From NCBI RefSeq assembly GCF_003259845.1, contig NZ_QLMJ01000003.1:558001-622000 (forward strand): a stretch of 64,000 nt of DNA, in the 5' to 3' direction. Source of the stretch: Actinoplanes lutulentus (lineage in GTDB: Bacteria > Actinomycetota > Actinomycetes > Mycobacteriales > Micromonosporaceae). The translations under genes and the position numbers were made by a program. The notes beneath the pieces are model-generated. The model was not told the origin of the DNA, searched no databases, and saw nothing but the letters and a program-made list of their open reading frames with translations. Every line of letters begins with the position of its first letter. The stretch's first letter is position 1. Positions 6,802 through 15,094 of this stretch are shown piece after piece.

Positions 6802-9330
6802 TCAGATCACGACTCGGAGCCGCCGGACCTCGCCCGTCGGCGTCGATTCGGGCTCGGTTTGAGCGCTCAACCAGGCCTCCAGACGCTCGAACGGAAGCGG
6901 GCGGCTGAAGAGGTAACCCTGACCGAGTTCGCAGCCCATCTCCTCGAGCAGATCCAGGGTGAGCTCGCTCTCCACACCCTCGGCCACGACCGTGAGGCCG
7001 AACTCCCGGGAGAGCCCGACCACCGCCCGGACGATCGCGAGATCACCGGAATCGGTCGCCATCCCCTGCACGAACGTGTCGTCGATCTTCACCTCGTGCA
7101 CCGGCCACTGCCGCAGGTACGCCAACGAGGAAGCGCCGGTGCCGAAGTCGTCGACGCTGAGCCGGACACCGAGGTCCCTCAGCCGGTACAGCGACGGCAG
7201 GACACGCTCTATGTCGTTGAGCATCCCCGGCTCGGAGATCTCGAAGGTCAGCTGACCGGGGTCGACGCGGTATTCCGCCAGCATCTCCTCGACCATCTCC
7301 GGGAACCGGGAGTCGAGCAGGGTCCGCGCGGAGAGGTTGATCGCGACCGACAGCGGCCGGTCGGCTTCCGCCCAGTCCCGGCAGCGCCGCAGGCCCGCGG
7401 CGAGAACCACCTCGGTGAGCCGGGCCAGCTGACCGGTGTGCTCGGCCACCGCCACGAAGTCCTCCGGAGCGACCTCGCCGTGCGCCGGATGCACCCAGCG
7501 GGCCAGGCACTCCACCCCGACCACGTGCCGGTCGGCGAGCGTCACCAGGGGCTGGAACCAGACCTCGAGCTGACCGTTGTCGAGCGCCCGGCGCAGGTCC
7601 GCCGCGATGCCGAGCCGGCGAACCGCCCTCGACTCCAGCGCCGGGTGGAACGGCTGCACGCCGTACGGCAGCGCTTTCGCCGCGTTGGCAGCGAGCTCGG
7701 CGCGCTGGAGCAGGGTTTCCGGGTCGCTGCCGTGGTCCGGGTAGACCGCCACACCGACCGCGGTGTCCACGTCGAGGGTGAGCGAGCCGACGGCCATCGG
7801 GCCGCGCAGCCGCTCACGCATCTCGGTGGCGAGCGCGATCGTCGATTCAAGGCTTTCGGTACGCAGGGTGACCACGAACTCGTCGCCGCCGATCCGGCCG
7901 ACCAGCGCCCCGGAGTCGGCGATGCCCCGCAACCGGGCCGCCACCTCGGAGAGCAGCTTGTCGCCGGCCGCGTGACCCATCGACTCGTTGACGTTGCGCT
8001 GGCCGTCCACGTCGAAGAGGACCACCGCGACGACCTCCTGCTCGGCGTGCACCTTGACCGACTCGGCCAGGGCGTCGACGATCCGGCGCCGGTTCGGCAT
8101 GCCGGTGAGGCGGTCGTGGTACGCGTCGTGGCGCAGGCGGTCGACCAGGCGGGAGTTCTCCACCGCCGCCGCCGCGTGTGCGGCGATCGTCTCGAGCACC
8201 TGGATGTCGCTGTCCCGGAAGCTGCGGCTCTCACCGATCCGGTTGGCCACTTCGAGCGTGCCGATGATGGCCTGACCGGAGCGCAGCGGGACCACAACGG
8301 TGTCCTTCACCCGGGCCGGACGCAGTTGGTCACGCAGGTGCTCGGTCTCGGTGAAGTGCTGACCGACCGCCACCACCTGGTGGTCGTCGACTGCCAGATC
8401 ACGAATCTTGGCGGGCACCGGGGACATGTCTAGCAATCCCTTGTTGTCCACCTGTGCGGTGAGCAGCACCTCCGGATAGCGCTCCTGCGGCGCGAGCCAG
8501 AGCGTCGCGTACTCCGAGCGCATCAGGTCTCGGACGCGGCCGAGCAACACGTCGGGCAGGGCGCTGTTCGAGGTCTCGCGGCGGACGGCCTGGGTCAGCT
8601 CGTAGACGTCGGCAAGGGTGCGGTGCTGCCGGAAGAAGCCGGCGAACGAGCGCAGCAGCAGGGTCAGCGCCACGGCCAGGACCGCCAGCAGGACCGCTGA
8701 CCACTTGGTCGCTTCGAGTGCGATCAGGAAGAGCAGGCCGACCGCCGCGTTGACCCCGGCGATCATCTGGTTGGGGAGGCTGGCCCTCAGTGTGTCGGGG
8801 CCGGCTCGGCCGCCCTGGACCACACTCATCACCCCGGCCAGACAGGCCAGTTGGACCAGCACGTTGACCGCGACGGCGACCGCGAGAACGCCCCAGGTGC
8901 CGGGGCCCGCGTTGACGATCGGCGGGAACGCCGCGATCACCAGCAACGACGCGCAGATGCTCGCCGCTTGCTTGGCGACGTTGAACCACGCCTTGACCGG
9001 AAGCTGGGTGGCCCGCAACTGGAGGCAGAGCGCCCCGGTGACGACCACTCCGATCATCAGCACGGGCGAGACGTAGTAGAGACCCAGGACGAGCGGGACC
9101 TCGGTCACCGTCACGGAGAAAGCGTTGCGCCTGATGACGACGTTGAACTCGGCGAACTGAGTGACCAGGTAGAGCACCAGCAGCAGGAGAGCGGGCAGCC
9201 AGTCCTGGTACCAATCAGGCTCCTCGAACCAGAACCCGATGGTGCAGGCGATCGCGAAGATCGCGAGGGGCCCGGTGATGAGCCACGCATAATCAGCAGA
9301 ACGCCGCCGGGATCGTGAACTGCCGGCCAT
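6802..9330 (-). CDS. Membrane GGDEF-EAL cyclic di-GMP turnover protein
   Basis: An 842-aa protein. About seven N-terminal membrane segments (residues 15-240) are followed by a GAF-like sensor region (about 265-420), a GGDEF domain (about 425-590) with intact RIGGDEF, and an EAL domain (about 600-830). The GGDEF domain should make cyclic di-GMP. In the EAL domain the signature reads ECLARW instead of E-A-L, but the metal and catalytic elements NLSART, FEISE, DDFGTG, KIDDTF and AEGVE are present, so phosphodiesterase activity is plausible. A gene for a 46-residue exported peptide lies directly upstream. Confidence 0.93.
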   Translation of the reverse strand: MAGSSRSRRRSADYAWLITGPLAIFAIACTIGFWFEEPDWYQDWLPALLLLVLYLVTQFAEFNVVIRRNAFSVTVTEVPLVLGLYYVSPVLMIGVVVTGALCLQLRATQLPVKAWFNVAKQAASICASLLVIAAFPPIVNAGPGTWGVLAVAVAVNVLVQLACLAGVMSVVQGGRAGPDTLRASLPNQMIAGVNAAVGLLFLIALEATKWSAVLLAVLAVALTLLLRSFAGFFRQHRTLADVYELTQAVRRETSNSALPDVLLGRVRDLMRSEYATLWLAPQERYPEVLLTAQVDNKGLLDMSPVPAKIRDLAVDDHQVVAVGQHFTETEHLRDQLRPARVKDTVVVPLRSGQAIIGTLEVANRIGESRSFRDSDIQVLETIAAHAAAAVENSRLVDRLRHDAYHDRLTGMPNRRRIVDALAESVKVHAEQEVVAVVLFDVDGQRNVNESMGHAAGDKLLSEVAARLRGIADSGALVGRIGGDEFVVTLRTESLESTIALATEMRERLRGPMAVGSLTLDVDTAVGVAVYPDHGSDPETLLQRAELAANAAKALPYGVQPFHPALESRAVRRLGIAADLRRALDNGQLEVWFQPLVTLADRHVVGVECLARWVHPAHGEVAPEDFVAVAEHTGQLARLTEVVLAAGLRRCRDWAEADRPLSVAINLSARTLLDSRFPEMVEEMLAEYRVDPGQLTFEISEPGMLNDIERVLPSLYRLRDLGVRLSVDDFGTGASSLAYLRQWPVHEVKIDDTFVQGMATDSGDLAIVRAVVGLSREFGLTVVAEGVESELTLDLLEEMGCELGQGYLFSRPLPFERLEAWLSAQTEPESTPTGEVRRLRVVI

Positions 9331-9370
9331 GGCGCTCCTATGCGGGTCGCGCCCAAAGGTCGCTGGGCGA

Positions 9371-9511
9371 TCAGTTCCAGTCGAAGTCGAGCGTGGTGTA
9401 GCGAACCGCCGAGGAATCCCCGGACGAGGTGTGTCCGACGGACAATCCGCCGAATGCAGCTGCCAGCACGAGCACCAAACCGGCCAAGCGGCTCAGTTTC
9501 TTTGCAGACAT
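9371..9511 (-). CDS. Small exported peptide (46 aa), unknown function
   Basis: An ATG preceded by CAGGAG at 7 nt opens a 46-codon frame. It encodes a Lys-rich start (MSAKKLSRLAG), a hydrophobic core (LVLVLAAAFGGL) and a polar tail ending RYTTLDFDWN, which is the layout of a Sec signal peptide with a short mature part. Signal cleavage would leave a peptide of roughly 20 residues. It lies 40 nt upstream of the GGDEF-EAL gene on the same strand, so the two may be cotranscribed. I do not recognise the family. The frame, ribosome binding site and composition support a real gene. Confidence 0.7.
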   Translation of the reverse strand: MSAKKLSRLAGLVLVLAAAFGGLSVGHTSSGDSSAVRYTTLDFDWN

Positions 9512-9764
9512 GCGTGACTCCTGTTGGCGCGGTGCTCAAGTTCGGTGTCCTGATGTTGCCACACCCTTTGTGCGACAGGGAGCGCCGATCGGCGGGTCGG
9601 ACCCACACTTCATCAAACAATGGCCGAACGGTTGAGTGAAGCCCGCGACTCACAGCCCAAGAATTGAGGGCTTTGCGCCGGATTTAGAGGCAGAAGTGAG
9701 GGCAATTCGCCTCTCATTGTCAAGGTCACTTGACGTCAAGGCAGCCTGACGAGAGGATCCTCCA

Positions 9765-10076
9765 GTGACGACACCGGAGGAGCTCGAGCCGCTTCACACG
9801 CTCGTGACAGCCACCGCTCGGTACAACGATCTACGGATGCGCGACGCACTGGCCGCGATGGACCCGGAAGGCACACCCGGCCTCACCCGGGACGAGTCGC
9901 TGGAGATGCTCGCGCTCAGCGAGGTCGTGATCCGCAAGGCCGGGTACGGACGCCAGCCGATGATCCGCACGGCACGAGGCGCCGGCGCGTCCTGGTCGCA
10001 GATCGGCGCGGCGGTCGGCAGCAGCAAACAGGCAGCGTGGGAAGCACACCAACGCTGGATCGACGCCCAGGGCTAA
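9765..10076 (+). CDS. Hypothetical protein with HTH-like C-terminus
   Basis: A 103-aa soluble protein from a GTG start with GAGAGGATCC upstream. The C-terminal half (about residues 68-95: GASWSQIGAAVGSSKQAAW) resembles the helix-turn-helix of actinobacterial regulators, in which a SWxxIGxxLGxSxQAAxxR pattern recurs. It is a possible DNA-binding protein of unknown target. Its stop overlaps that of the convergent gene. Confidence 0.7.
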   Translation: MTTPEELEPLHTLVTATARYNDLRMRDALAAMDPEGTPGLTRDESLEMLALSEVVIRKAGYGRQPMIRTARGAGASWSQIGAAVGSSKQAAWEAHQRWIDAQG

Positions 10077-10366
10077 GGCTCTTCGTCTCGGACCCGGCCT
10101 CGGGGGCGGAAGCGGACCACGGCGACCGCGACCAGCGCGATGGACAGAATCGTCGCGGTCGTGCCGGAGGCCTCGCCCGGAAGACGGGCCCCCACCACGA
10201 AGATCACCAGTGCCACGCCGAAGAGCAGGTGGTACCACCCGGCTTCCCGATCGGCCCGAAACGATCGGGCGATCACCGCCGGGGCATGCCCGCTGACCAG
10301 GATGCGCGCCCCGAAACCCAGCAGCGCGAGCCCGATCAGGCCACCCAGAAACGCGGTACCCACCAC
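10073..10366 (-). CDS. Small membrane protein, unknown function
   Basis: A 97-aa protein with a GTG start and three hydrophobic segments (about residues 3-25, 44-62 and 68-85), with a charged C-terminus (RFRPRGRVRDEEP). No family motif is recognised. The stop codon overlaps that of the convergent neighbour by two bases. Confidence 0.6.
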   Translation of the reverse strand: MVGTAFLGGLIGLALLGFGARILVSGHAPAVIARSFRADREAGWYHLLFGVALVIFVVGARLPGEASGTTATILSIALVAVAVVRFRPRGRVRDEEP

Positions 10367-10394
10367 ACCAGTCTGCGGCGCGGCGGGACGGCGA

Positions 10395-10886
10395 TCAGCG
10401 GTAATTCGTGAACTGGAGCGCGACTCCGAAGTCCTCCTGCTTGAGCAGCGCGATCACGACCTGGAGGTCGTCACGCTTCTTGCCGGTCACCCGCAGCTGG
10501 TCACCCTGGATCTGCGGCTGCACACCCTTGGGACCCTCGTCCCGGATCTTCTTGCTGATCGCCTTGGCCTTTTCGGACTCGATGCCCTCGACAACCTTAA
10601 GATCGATTTTGTACGTCTTACCGGACTGCCGCGGCTCGCCGGCATCCAGCGACTTCAGCGAGATGTTGCGCTTGACCAGCTTCTCCTTGAAGACGTCGAG
10701 CGCGGCGACGGCCCGCTCCTCGGTCTCCGACGTGATGGTGAACGCCTCACCCGACTTGGCGACGACGGTGCCGGTGCCCCGGAAGTCGAACCGGGTGCTC
10801 AACTCCTTCTCCGCCTGGTTGAAAGCGTTGTCGACCTCCTGCCGGTCGACCTTGCTGACGATGTCGAACGACGGGTTGGCTGCCAT
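10395..10886 (-). CDS. YajQ-family nucleotide-binding protein
   Basis: A 163-aa YajQ/UPF0234 protein. It has the family start ([18 protein letters not shown]), FDFRGTGT, and the ending [22 protein letters not shown]. Some family members bind cyclic di-GMP and act with regulators, which is interesting next to a GGDEF-EAL gene, but binding cannot be concluded here. The ATG at 10886 (MAANPSF) is preferred over the one two codons upstream. Confidence 0.93.
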   Translation of the reverse strand: MAANPSFDIVSKVDRQEVDNAFNQAEKELSTRFDFRGTGTVVAKSGEAFTITSETEERAVAALDVFKEKLVKRNISLKSLDAGEPRQSGKTYKIDLKVVEGIESEKAKAISKKIRDEGPKGVQPQIQGDQLRVTGKKRDDLQVVIALLKQEDFGVALQFTNYR

Positions 10887-11033
10887 GATCAAACTCCTGC
10901 GACTGGGATCGTGTCGATGTCTTCAGCGAGGCGTTGGAGACCCCGCGACATGCCGACCGTACCCGGTTGCGGAGGGGCTCTGCGGTACGGCTATTCTGAT
11001 GTCCGCTGCTGCGGGAAACCGCGGTGGTTCCCA

Positions 11034-11114
11034 GGCGGGTTGCCCGAGCGGCCAATGGGAGCGGACTGTAAATCCGTCGCGAAAGCTTCGAAGGTTCGAA
11101 TCCTTCACCCGCCA
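11034..11114 (+). tRNA. tRNA-Tyr (anticodon GTA), AICE insertion site
   Basis: An 81-nt class II tRNA with acceptor GGCGGGT/ACCCGCC, anticodon loop CTGTAAA with GTA, a long variable arm, and T-arm AAGGTTCGAATCCTT. The 3' portion from 11066 is shared with the att repeat, so element integration rebuilds an intact tRNA at the left end. The same tRNA family is the attB of SLP1 in Streptomyces. Confidence 0.96.
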
Positions 11115-11115
11115 C
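11066..11115 (+). repeat. attL core (50 bp)
   Basis: Identical over 50 bp to 29905-29954. It spans the tRNA-Tyr anticodon loop through the 3' end, which is the usual attachment-site span for tRNA-integrating tyrosine recombinases. Beyond the identity, both ends continue with a similar CACTGGGAA, offset by three bases at attR. Confidence 0.95.
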
Positions 11116-11126
11116 TGGGAAGTAAA

Positions 11127-11164
11127 ACAGCCCCGTAACCTGCGGAAACGCAGAACGGGGCTGT
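11127..11164 (+). terminator. Element-borne terminator behind tRNA-Tyr
   Basis: ACAGCCCCGT pairs with ACGGGGCTGT, and a nested CTGCG-GAAA-CGCAG hairpin lies between them. It begins 13 nt after the tRNA 3' end and belongs to the element, so the integrated element supplies a replacement for the displaced chromosomal terminator at 29967-30006. Confidence 0.6.
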
Positions 11165-11453
11165 TCCTGTTGTGATCCAGAGAGTCCGGCAAGATCCGGC
11201 CGTCTATGGCGGTCTACGGGAACATCGCGGGAACGCCCAGCGGGCACTCTTCTTCCCCACCGCCATCCCGTCCGCCGTCGACCCACCCACCGGGGAGCGG
11301 GCCGGCGCCGGGGCCGCCACTGATCACTACATAGAGATAGGTGCGGACGCTGGCGGTCCCGGCGTCGGTCTGCTCGGCTCGCCTGGGGCGACGGTGGACG
11401 GGATGGCACCCATCCCAGAAGCCAGAGATCCCCGCCGGAGGCAACTGATGCCT

Positions 11454-11996
11454 TCAGGACATCGACGTGTCCTTACGGGCTTGCTTCTCCATCTCTGTGA
11501 TCAGCTCGGCCAGCTCGTCGATCATGTCCGTCAGGTAGGCAGCCTGCTTATCTCGGAGCGCGTACTCCGATGAACTGGTTGCCCGAAGATTGCGCTCCGT
11601 CTGATGCAGGGTCTCGTAGGCATCGAGCAAGGTACGGAAGGTTACCGGCCACTGTCTTAGAAGCTCCCGGAACTGAGGGCCCGTGTCGAGCTGAGACAGT
11701 GCGCCAAGGCTCGCCTGCTCCCGCTCATCTACCAACGCGTGGTTGAACTCGCGGCGGCCGTCGATCGTCCGGCGGAGTTCGTCCTTGATATGCGTCACCC
11801 ACGTGAGAATCCTGAGGTAGGCCTCGCGTGCTCGAACCTCTCGGGCCATCCGCGCGTCTCGGGCAGCCTTCCGCCGGTCGAGCGTGACAGTCACCGTCAG
11901 CGTGAGGATGGCTCCCAAGAGAGTGAAGAGGCCAGCGATCACTACCGTCGCCCACCAGGGAGGGCTGACTGCGACTTGCTGCGCAACCCTGAACAT
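11454..11996 (-). CDS. Single-pass membrane protein with coiled-coil domain, unknown function
   Basis: A 180-aa protein. The start at MFRVAQQ is chosen because the longer frame upstream is low-quality Arg/Ala-rich sequence. One transmembrane segment (about residues 13-36: WWATVVIAGLFTLLGAIL) is followed by a charged, helical cytoplasmic domain rich in heptad-like Leu/Ala and Glu/Arg (MAREVRAREAYLRILTWV onward). No known family. It is near attL and transcribed toward it. Function in exclusion or maintenance is possible but unproven. Confidence 0.65.
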   Translation of the reverse strand: MFRVAQQVAVSPPWWATVVIAGLFTLLGAILTLTVTVTLDRRKAARDARMAREVRAREAYLRILTWVTHIKDELRRTIDGRREFNHALVDEREQASLGALSQLDTGPQFRELLRQWPVTFRTLLDAYETLHQTERNLRATSSSEYALRDKQAAYLTDMIDELAELITEMEKQARKDTSMS

Positions 11997-12083
11997 GGGC
12001 CTCACCGTAGAGATCCGGCGTGACCGGTGCCAGAGTGCACATTGCCACGCAGCCCAGATGCGGTCCGCATTCGATGCGCGTCT

Positions 12084-12099
12084 GGCCGGCGCGCCGGCC
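12084..12099. repeat. 16-bp perfect GC palindrome
   Basis: GGCCGGCGCGCCGGCC lies in the roughly 320-bp gap 11997-12313 between two minus-strand membrane genes. This gap otherwise holds only the hairpin at 12248-12276 and no supportable gene. The palindrome's role is unknown; a terminator or protein site is possible. Confidence 0.4.
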
Positions 12100-12247
12100 G
12101 ATGCCGGCGCTTGCGCCGCCAGCAGGCCGAGCGCGACCGGCCGCGCCACGCTTGCGTGGCGCCTTGATCTAGTAGAGCCAAATTCGGCAGTCCACAGCCC
12201 AGCAACTTTGAGTATTAGGCAACCCGAATGCCCTGCTAGACAGCAAG

Positions 12248-12276
12248 CCCGGGTAGCCGCTCGGCAGCCACCCGGG
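12248..12276 (-). terminator. Candidate terminator of the 12314-12694 gene
   Basis: CCCGGGT and ACCCGGG form a stem around a 15-nt loop, 38 nt after the stop codon of the minus-strand gene. No U-run is present, so the evidence is weak. Confidence 0.35.
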
Positions 12277-12313
12277 GACACCCCGACCCACTCTCCTTAG
12301 AACATTGGCGAAA

Positions 12314-12694
12314 TCACCCCTCGGACTTACGCTCCGGGAGCTTCGCTGCTTCCCCGCCTGTCGCGGTACTCGGGTGTCCAGCCCTAAAAGCGACGACTGC
12401 GAGAGCGGTCGTCACCCCTAAGACGAGGATTGCGAGAGCGCACCCCGGGATCATGACCACGAGCGGCTCGACAACGAACTGCAAGCCGAAGACGCAGGCG
12501 ATCACGATTGCGGCCGCTGCACTGACTCCTATACCGCTAAGCATCACGGGGCTGGGCAACGCAGCCGCCCCTTTGACCTTCAGACCGATGATCCGCAGCT
12601 TGATCTCCAACCCAGCCCTGCCAGTGGGGTAGCCCTCTGTCTGGGTCAGATCAACTTCGAGCGGCGGAGGCTCCCGACGGTCCGGTGTTGTCAT
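12314..12694 (-). CDS. Two-to-three-pass membrane protein, unknown function
   Basis: A 126-aa protein with a polar N-terminus (about 45 residues), two strong hydrophobic segments (about 50-72 and 78-103) and a charged tail. No recognisable motif. It is transcribed in the same direction as the membrane protein downstream. A GTAC-containing repeat at 12833-12860 lies about 140 nt upstream. Confidence 0.55.
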   Translation of the reverse strand: MTTPDRREPPPLEVDLTQTEGYPTGRAGLEIKLRIIGLKVKGAAALPSPVMLSGIGVSAAAAIVIACVFGLQFVVEPLVVMIPGCALAILVLGVTTALAVVAFRAGHPSTATGGEAAKLPERKSEG

Positions 12695-12832
12695 CTTGCG
12701 GCCCTTCTCCTACGTACAAACCCACATCAACCACGGAGGCGATCACCTGAAGCGGTACGCGAGGCTGCCCGGTTGTGCCGGCCCGCCGTCGGAAGAACTA
12801 GGTGCCATCGGCTAGATGGCGCCGGGACCAGT

Positions 12833-12860
12833 GTACGCACTTGAGTACACAAGTACCTTA
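12833..12860. promoter_or_regulatory. Possible operator: GTGTAC...GTACAC / ACTTG...CAAGT
   Basis: GTGTACGCACTTGAGTACAC overlaps a second palindrome ACTTG-N6-CAAGT. A near copy, GTACGCAAGTGAGTAC, lies at about 14388-14403, just before the HTH gene of the toxin-antitoxin triad. The otherwise empty 478-nt stretch 12695-13172 contains this motif and a GTTCT-AA-AGAAC palindrome near 12944. It is a plausible binding site for an element regulator, by inference only. Confidence 0.35.
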
Positions 12861-13172
12861 CGACCCACTGCGAGACCCCAGGCGCACAGCTAATCGCCAT
12901 ATGACGTACGTCACAGCCGGTGACTGATTTGCCCGTTTCATCGTGTTCTAAAGAACTAACGGCTACTCTTCGTGGGACCTAACGTCTACAGTGAGTAGTA
13001 AGGGCGCTGGTCCGAGTACAGCTTTCATCCATATAGCGAGTTGATACGTACTGGCAGCCGAGACATAGTAGGTCCCTGGTCTGACCAGTCCTACCGAAGA
13101 CGCTTGTACTCGTCTCGACCAGTTGCTCCACGGACTAATAGTGGGGCAAGCCCACGTTGGAAGGGAGCCGGT

Positions 13173-13505
13173 GTGGCACGCACATCAACACTTACGAGTT
13201 CGACGCAGAGTGGCGATGAGCTCGAAAACCAGGACGACATGGCCTCGGACTTGGACGGCTCGCCGACCCCACCTGATACCTCGTCGAGCGGGGGGCGAGC
13301 GAAGCCGGTGAAGATCACTGTCAACCTTATTCAGCGGGCTTGGCGAGCACTCGGTCAGGTCTGCGGATTAACAGGGGAGAGCAAAACCGATGCGATCAAC
13401 CGTTCCGTCTTGTTGTACTCTTTTGTTCAGTCTATGATTCATAGTGGACATGTGATCAAACTCGTCGGACCAGACGGGTCAGAAAAAGAGATACATCTTT
13501 TTTAG
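13173..13505 (+). CDS. Ribbon-helix-helix-like DNA-binding protein
   Basis: A 110-aa protein from a GTG with AAGGGAG 5 nt upstream; the longer frame to 13041 is less credible. After a 43-residue disordered, acidic/Ser-rich N-terminus, residues 46-90 (KITVNLIQRAWRALGQV, then GLTGESKTDAINRSVLLY) match the beta-strand/helix/helix pattern of small actinobacterial RHH regulators. That family typically has the form VNLxxRAxxAL...TGxSKTDxINRA. Likely a transcriptional or maintenance regulator of the element. Confidence 0.7.
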   Translation: MARTSTLTSSTQSGDELENQDDMASDLDGSPTPPDTSSSGGRAKPVKITVNLIQRAWRALGQVCGLTGESKTDAINRSVLLYSFVQSMIHSGHVIKLVGPDGSEKEIHLF

Positions 13506-13828
13506 TGGCCGCCGATTAGTAAAGTCCGATTAGCTTCGGGCAAGCGGCCTGCAATACCTTTGCGATTCGGGTTTGCCACCGTAAGGAAACGGCATTCCCC
13601 TGGAGATGTGAAGGCGGCCCCTTTGTTAAGAACGACGGGCAAAGCACAGGTCATGTCGACGGCGGTCCTGATCTCCAAGATCCGACTGAACAGGACGCCG
13701 TTCCGACATCTGAAGCTGGTCCCCAGGTCGAGCCTCATAATCTGCTTGCAGAGAGGCAGTACGGCGTCCGCCGGGATCAGTGCCGTCTCGCCGACCCCTC
13801 AGTCCGTCAGATAGGCGACAGGCATCAA

Positions 13829-13862
13829 CGCAGGGTGGGCCATGCTCATGGCCCACCCTGCG
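13829..13862. terminator. Perfect 16-bp palindrome, likely bidirectional terminator
   Basis: Two 16-nt arms (CGCAGGGTGGGCCATG and its complement) flank a 2-nt centre. The 627-nt stretch 13506-14132 around it has no gene with a usable start, although one frame stays open from about 13520 across the palindrome. A second small palindrome, GACGGAC-N5-GTCCGTC, lies at 13944-13962. The long hairpin could end a transcript or serve as a protein site. Confidence 0.45.
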
Positions 13863-14110
13863 TATTTATGTCCGAACACGCCTACAATGCGGCTTCACGA
13901 TGCAAATCAAGGCGATCACGTAGACGCGCGATTGATCATGATTTGACGGACAGACCGTCCGTCGCGAAGCATTCCACCCCCGTAACGTACGGCCAAATCA
14001 GTCGTTTCGGAAGGCAGCGGTCTTGACGCACTCCCAAGCACAGGGATCACGTCAGAGACGTTTGGCAGATTCTATTCGAAACGACGCAGTCAGGGCTGGA
14101 ACAGCGGCGG

Positions 14111-14126
14111 ACGATAGCCGTATCGT
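14111..14126. promoter_or_regulatory. Likely toxin-antitoxin operator
   Basis: ACGATA-GCCG-TATCGT, a perfect 6-bp inverted repeat, ends 6 nt before the ATG of the HicA-like toxin gene. Toxin-antitoxin operons are usually repressed by their antitoxin at such a site. The assignment is inferred from position. Confidence 0.5.
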
Positions 14127-14132
14127 GCTCAC

Positions 14133-14381
14133 ATGACCACGAAGCGCCATCCTGATCCGGATGTGCGGACCGTCCTGAAGGAGGCGGAACGCGCTGGCTG
14201 GCGCTTGAAGCTGAGTACCGGCGGCAACTCCCACATCTTCGGCTCACTCATGTGCCCCGGCGAGCAATGCACGCCGGTGTGGGTACTGAGCACCCCCAGT
14301 GGCAGCTCTCAAGCCAAAATTCTGCGCCGAAATATGGCACGTTGTCCTCATAACGATACATCGGACAGTGATGGTCGCTAG
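14133..14381 (+). CDS. HicA-like toxin (putative mRNA interferase)
   Basis: An 82-aa protein with HicA-like layout: an N-terminal helix (DPDVRTVLKEAERAGW), a glycine-turn-histidine strand (STGGNSHIFG, where the His matches the catalytic residue of HicA), and a C-terminal strand/helix (VLSTPSGSSQAKILRRNM). It is preceded by a small inverted repeat and followed 62 nt later by an HTH protein gene and then a SecB-like gene. The toxin role is inferred from fold pattern and context. Confidence 0.65.
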   Translation: MTTKRHPDPDVRTVLKEAERAGWRLKLSTGGNSHIFGSLMCPGEQCTPVWVLSTPSGSSQAKILRRNMARCPHNDTSDSDGR

Positions 14382-14443
14382 ATTAGGGGTGTACGCAAGT
14401 GAGTACGGTCGCTACCGTGGACGTACCAGGCAGGAGGTGGGCG

Positions 14444-15088
14444 GTGAAGGACGACACGACACAGGTATTGCCCTACCTGTTCACGCTGTTCGTGGGCGGT
14501 ATCGACCTCGCATCGGAGACCACAGTTGCCCGGCTGCTCGATGACGGGAACATCGAGGTTTACCCAGCGGTCATCGGCGGCAAGCCACTACTCACATACC
14601 GTATCGCGGCAGAGAACAGCTACGACGCAGTGCTAGATGCTGTTGGGCGCCTATGCTGCGCATTCCCGAATGTCCAAATTCTCCGAGTGGAACCCGACCT
14701 TGTCAATATCACCGATATTGCGGCACGGACAGGCCGGCCTCGCGAGACGATTCGCGCATGGGCGCTGGGCACCAGGGGCAAAAAAGACTTTCCATTGCCG
14801 GTGTCCGTGGTTGGAGACGGAATTCGAATCTGGGATTGGACGAGTATCAACTCTTGGCTACGCCGCAATGAGTTGAACGGCTACGACGAGGACAATCTTC
14901 TCACTCGGGAAGAGATTGACGAACTAAACGTCATGCTAGTCCGGAAGCTGTGTGGCAATACTGGAAAAGCTTTCCAACAGTCCCGGCCAATGAGCGAGTC
15001 GAGCACCGTAAAACTAAGGAAGCCGAGCATTATCAAGGCTGCCGGTGTTACCTATCCCAAGTCGGTACTTTCAGGCTCCGGAGCCTGA
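14444..15088 (+). CDS. HTH antitoxin-like protein, partner of the HicA-like toxin
   Basis: A 214-aa protein from GTG 14444, which has AGGAGG at ideal spacing; an upstream GTG at 14399 does not. Residues about 1-85 form an alpha/beta region that could be the toxin-binding part. A helix-turn-helix follows (about 88-125: DIAARTGRPRETIRAWALG), then a wing-like IRIWDWTSINSWL. The C-terminal tail of about 60 residues is polar and looks disordered. In toxin-antitoxin-chaperone systems such a tail makes the antitoxin dependent on the SecB-like chaperone, whose gene starts 6 nt downstream. Confidence 0.65.
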   Translation: MKDDTTQVLPYLFTLFVGGIDLASETTVARLLDDGNIEVYPAVIGGKPLLTYRIAAENSYDAVLDAVGRLCCAFPNVQILRVEPDLVNITDIAARTGRPRETIRAWALGTRGKKDFPLPVSVVGDGIRIWDWTSINSWLRRNELNGYDEDNLLTREEIDELNVMLVRKLCGNTGKAFQQSRPMSESSTVKLRKPSIIKAAGVTYPKSVLSGSGA

Positions 15089-15094
15089 GAACTC

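Noticed and set aside
11997..12281. N-terminal extension of the 11454-11996 gene
   Set aside because: Composition is not protein-like, and the transmembrane protein begins naturally at MFRVAQQ.
13041..13172. Upstream extension of the RHH-like gene
   Set aside because: No ribosome binding site before the ATG at 13041, while the GTG at 13173 has AAGGGAG at 5 nt.
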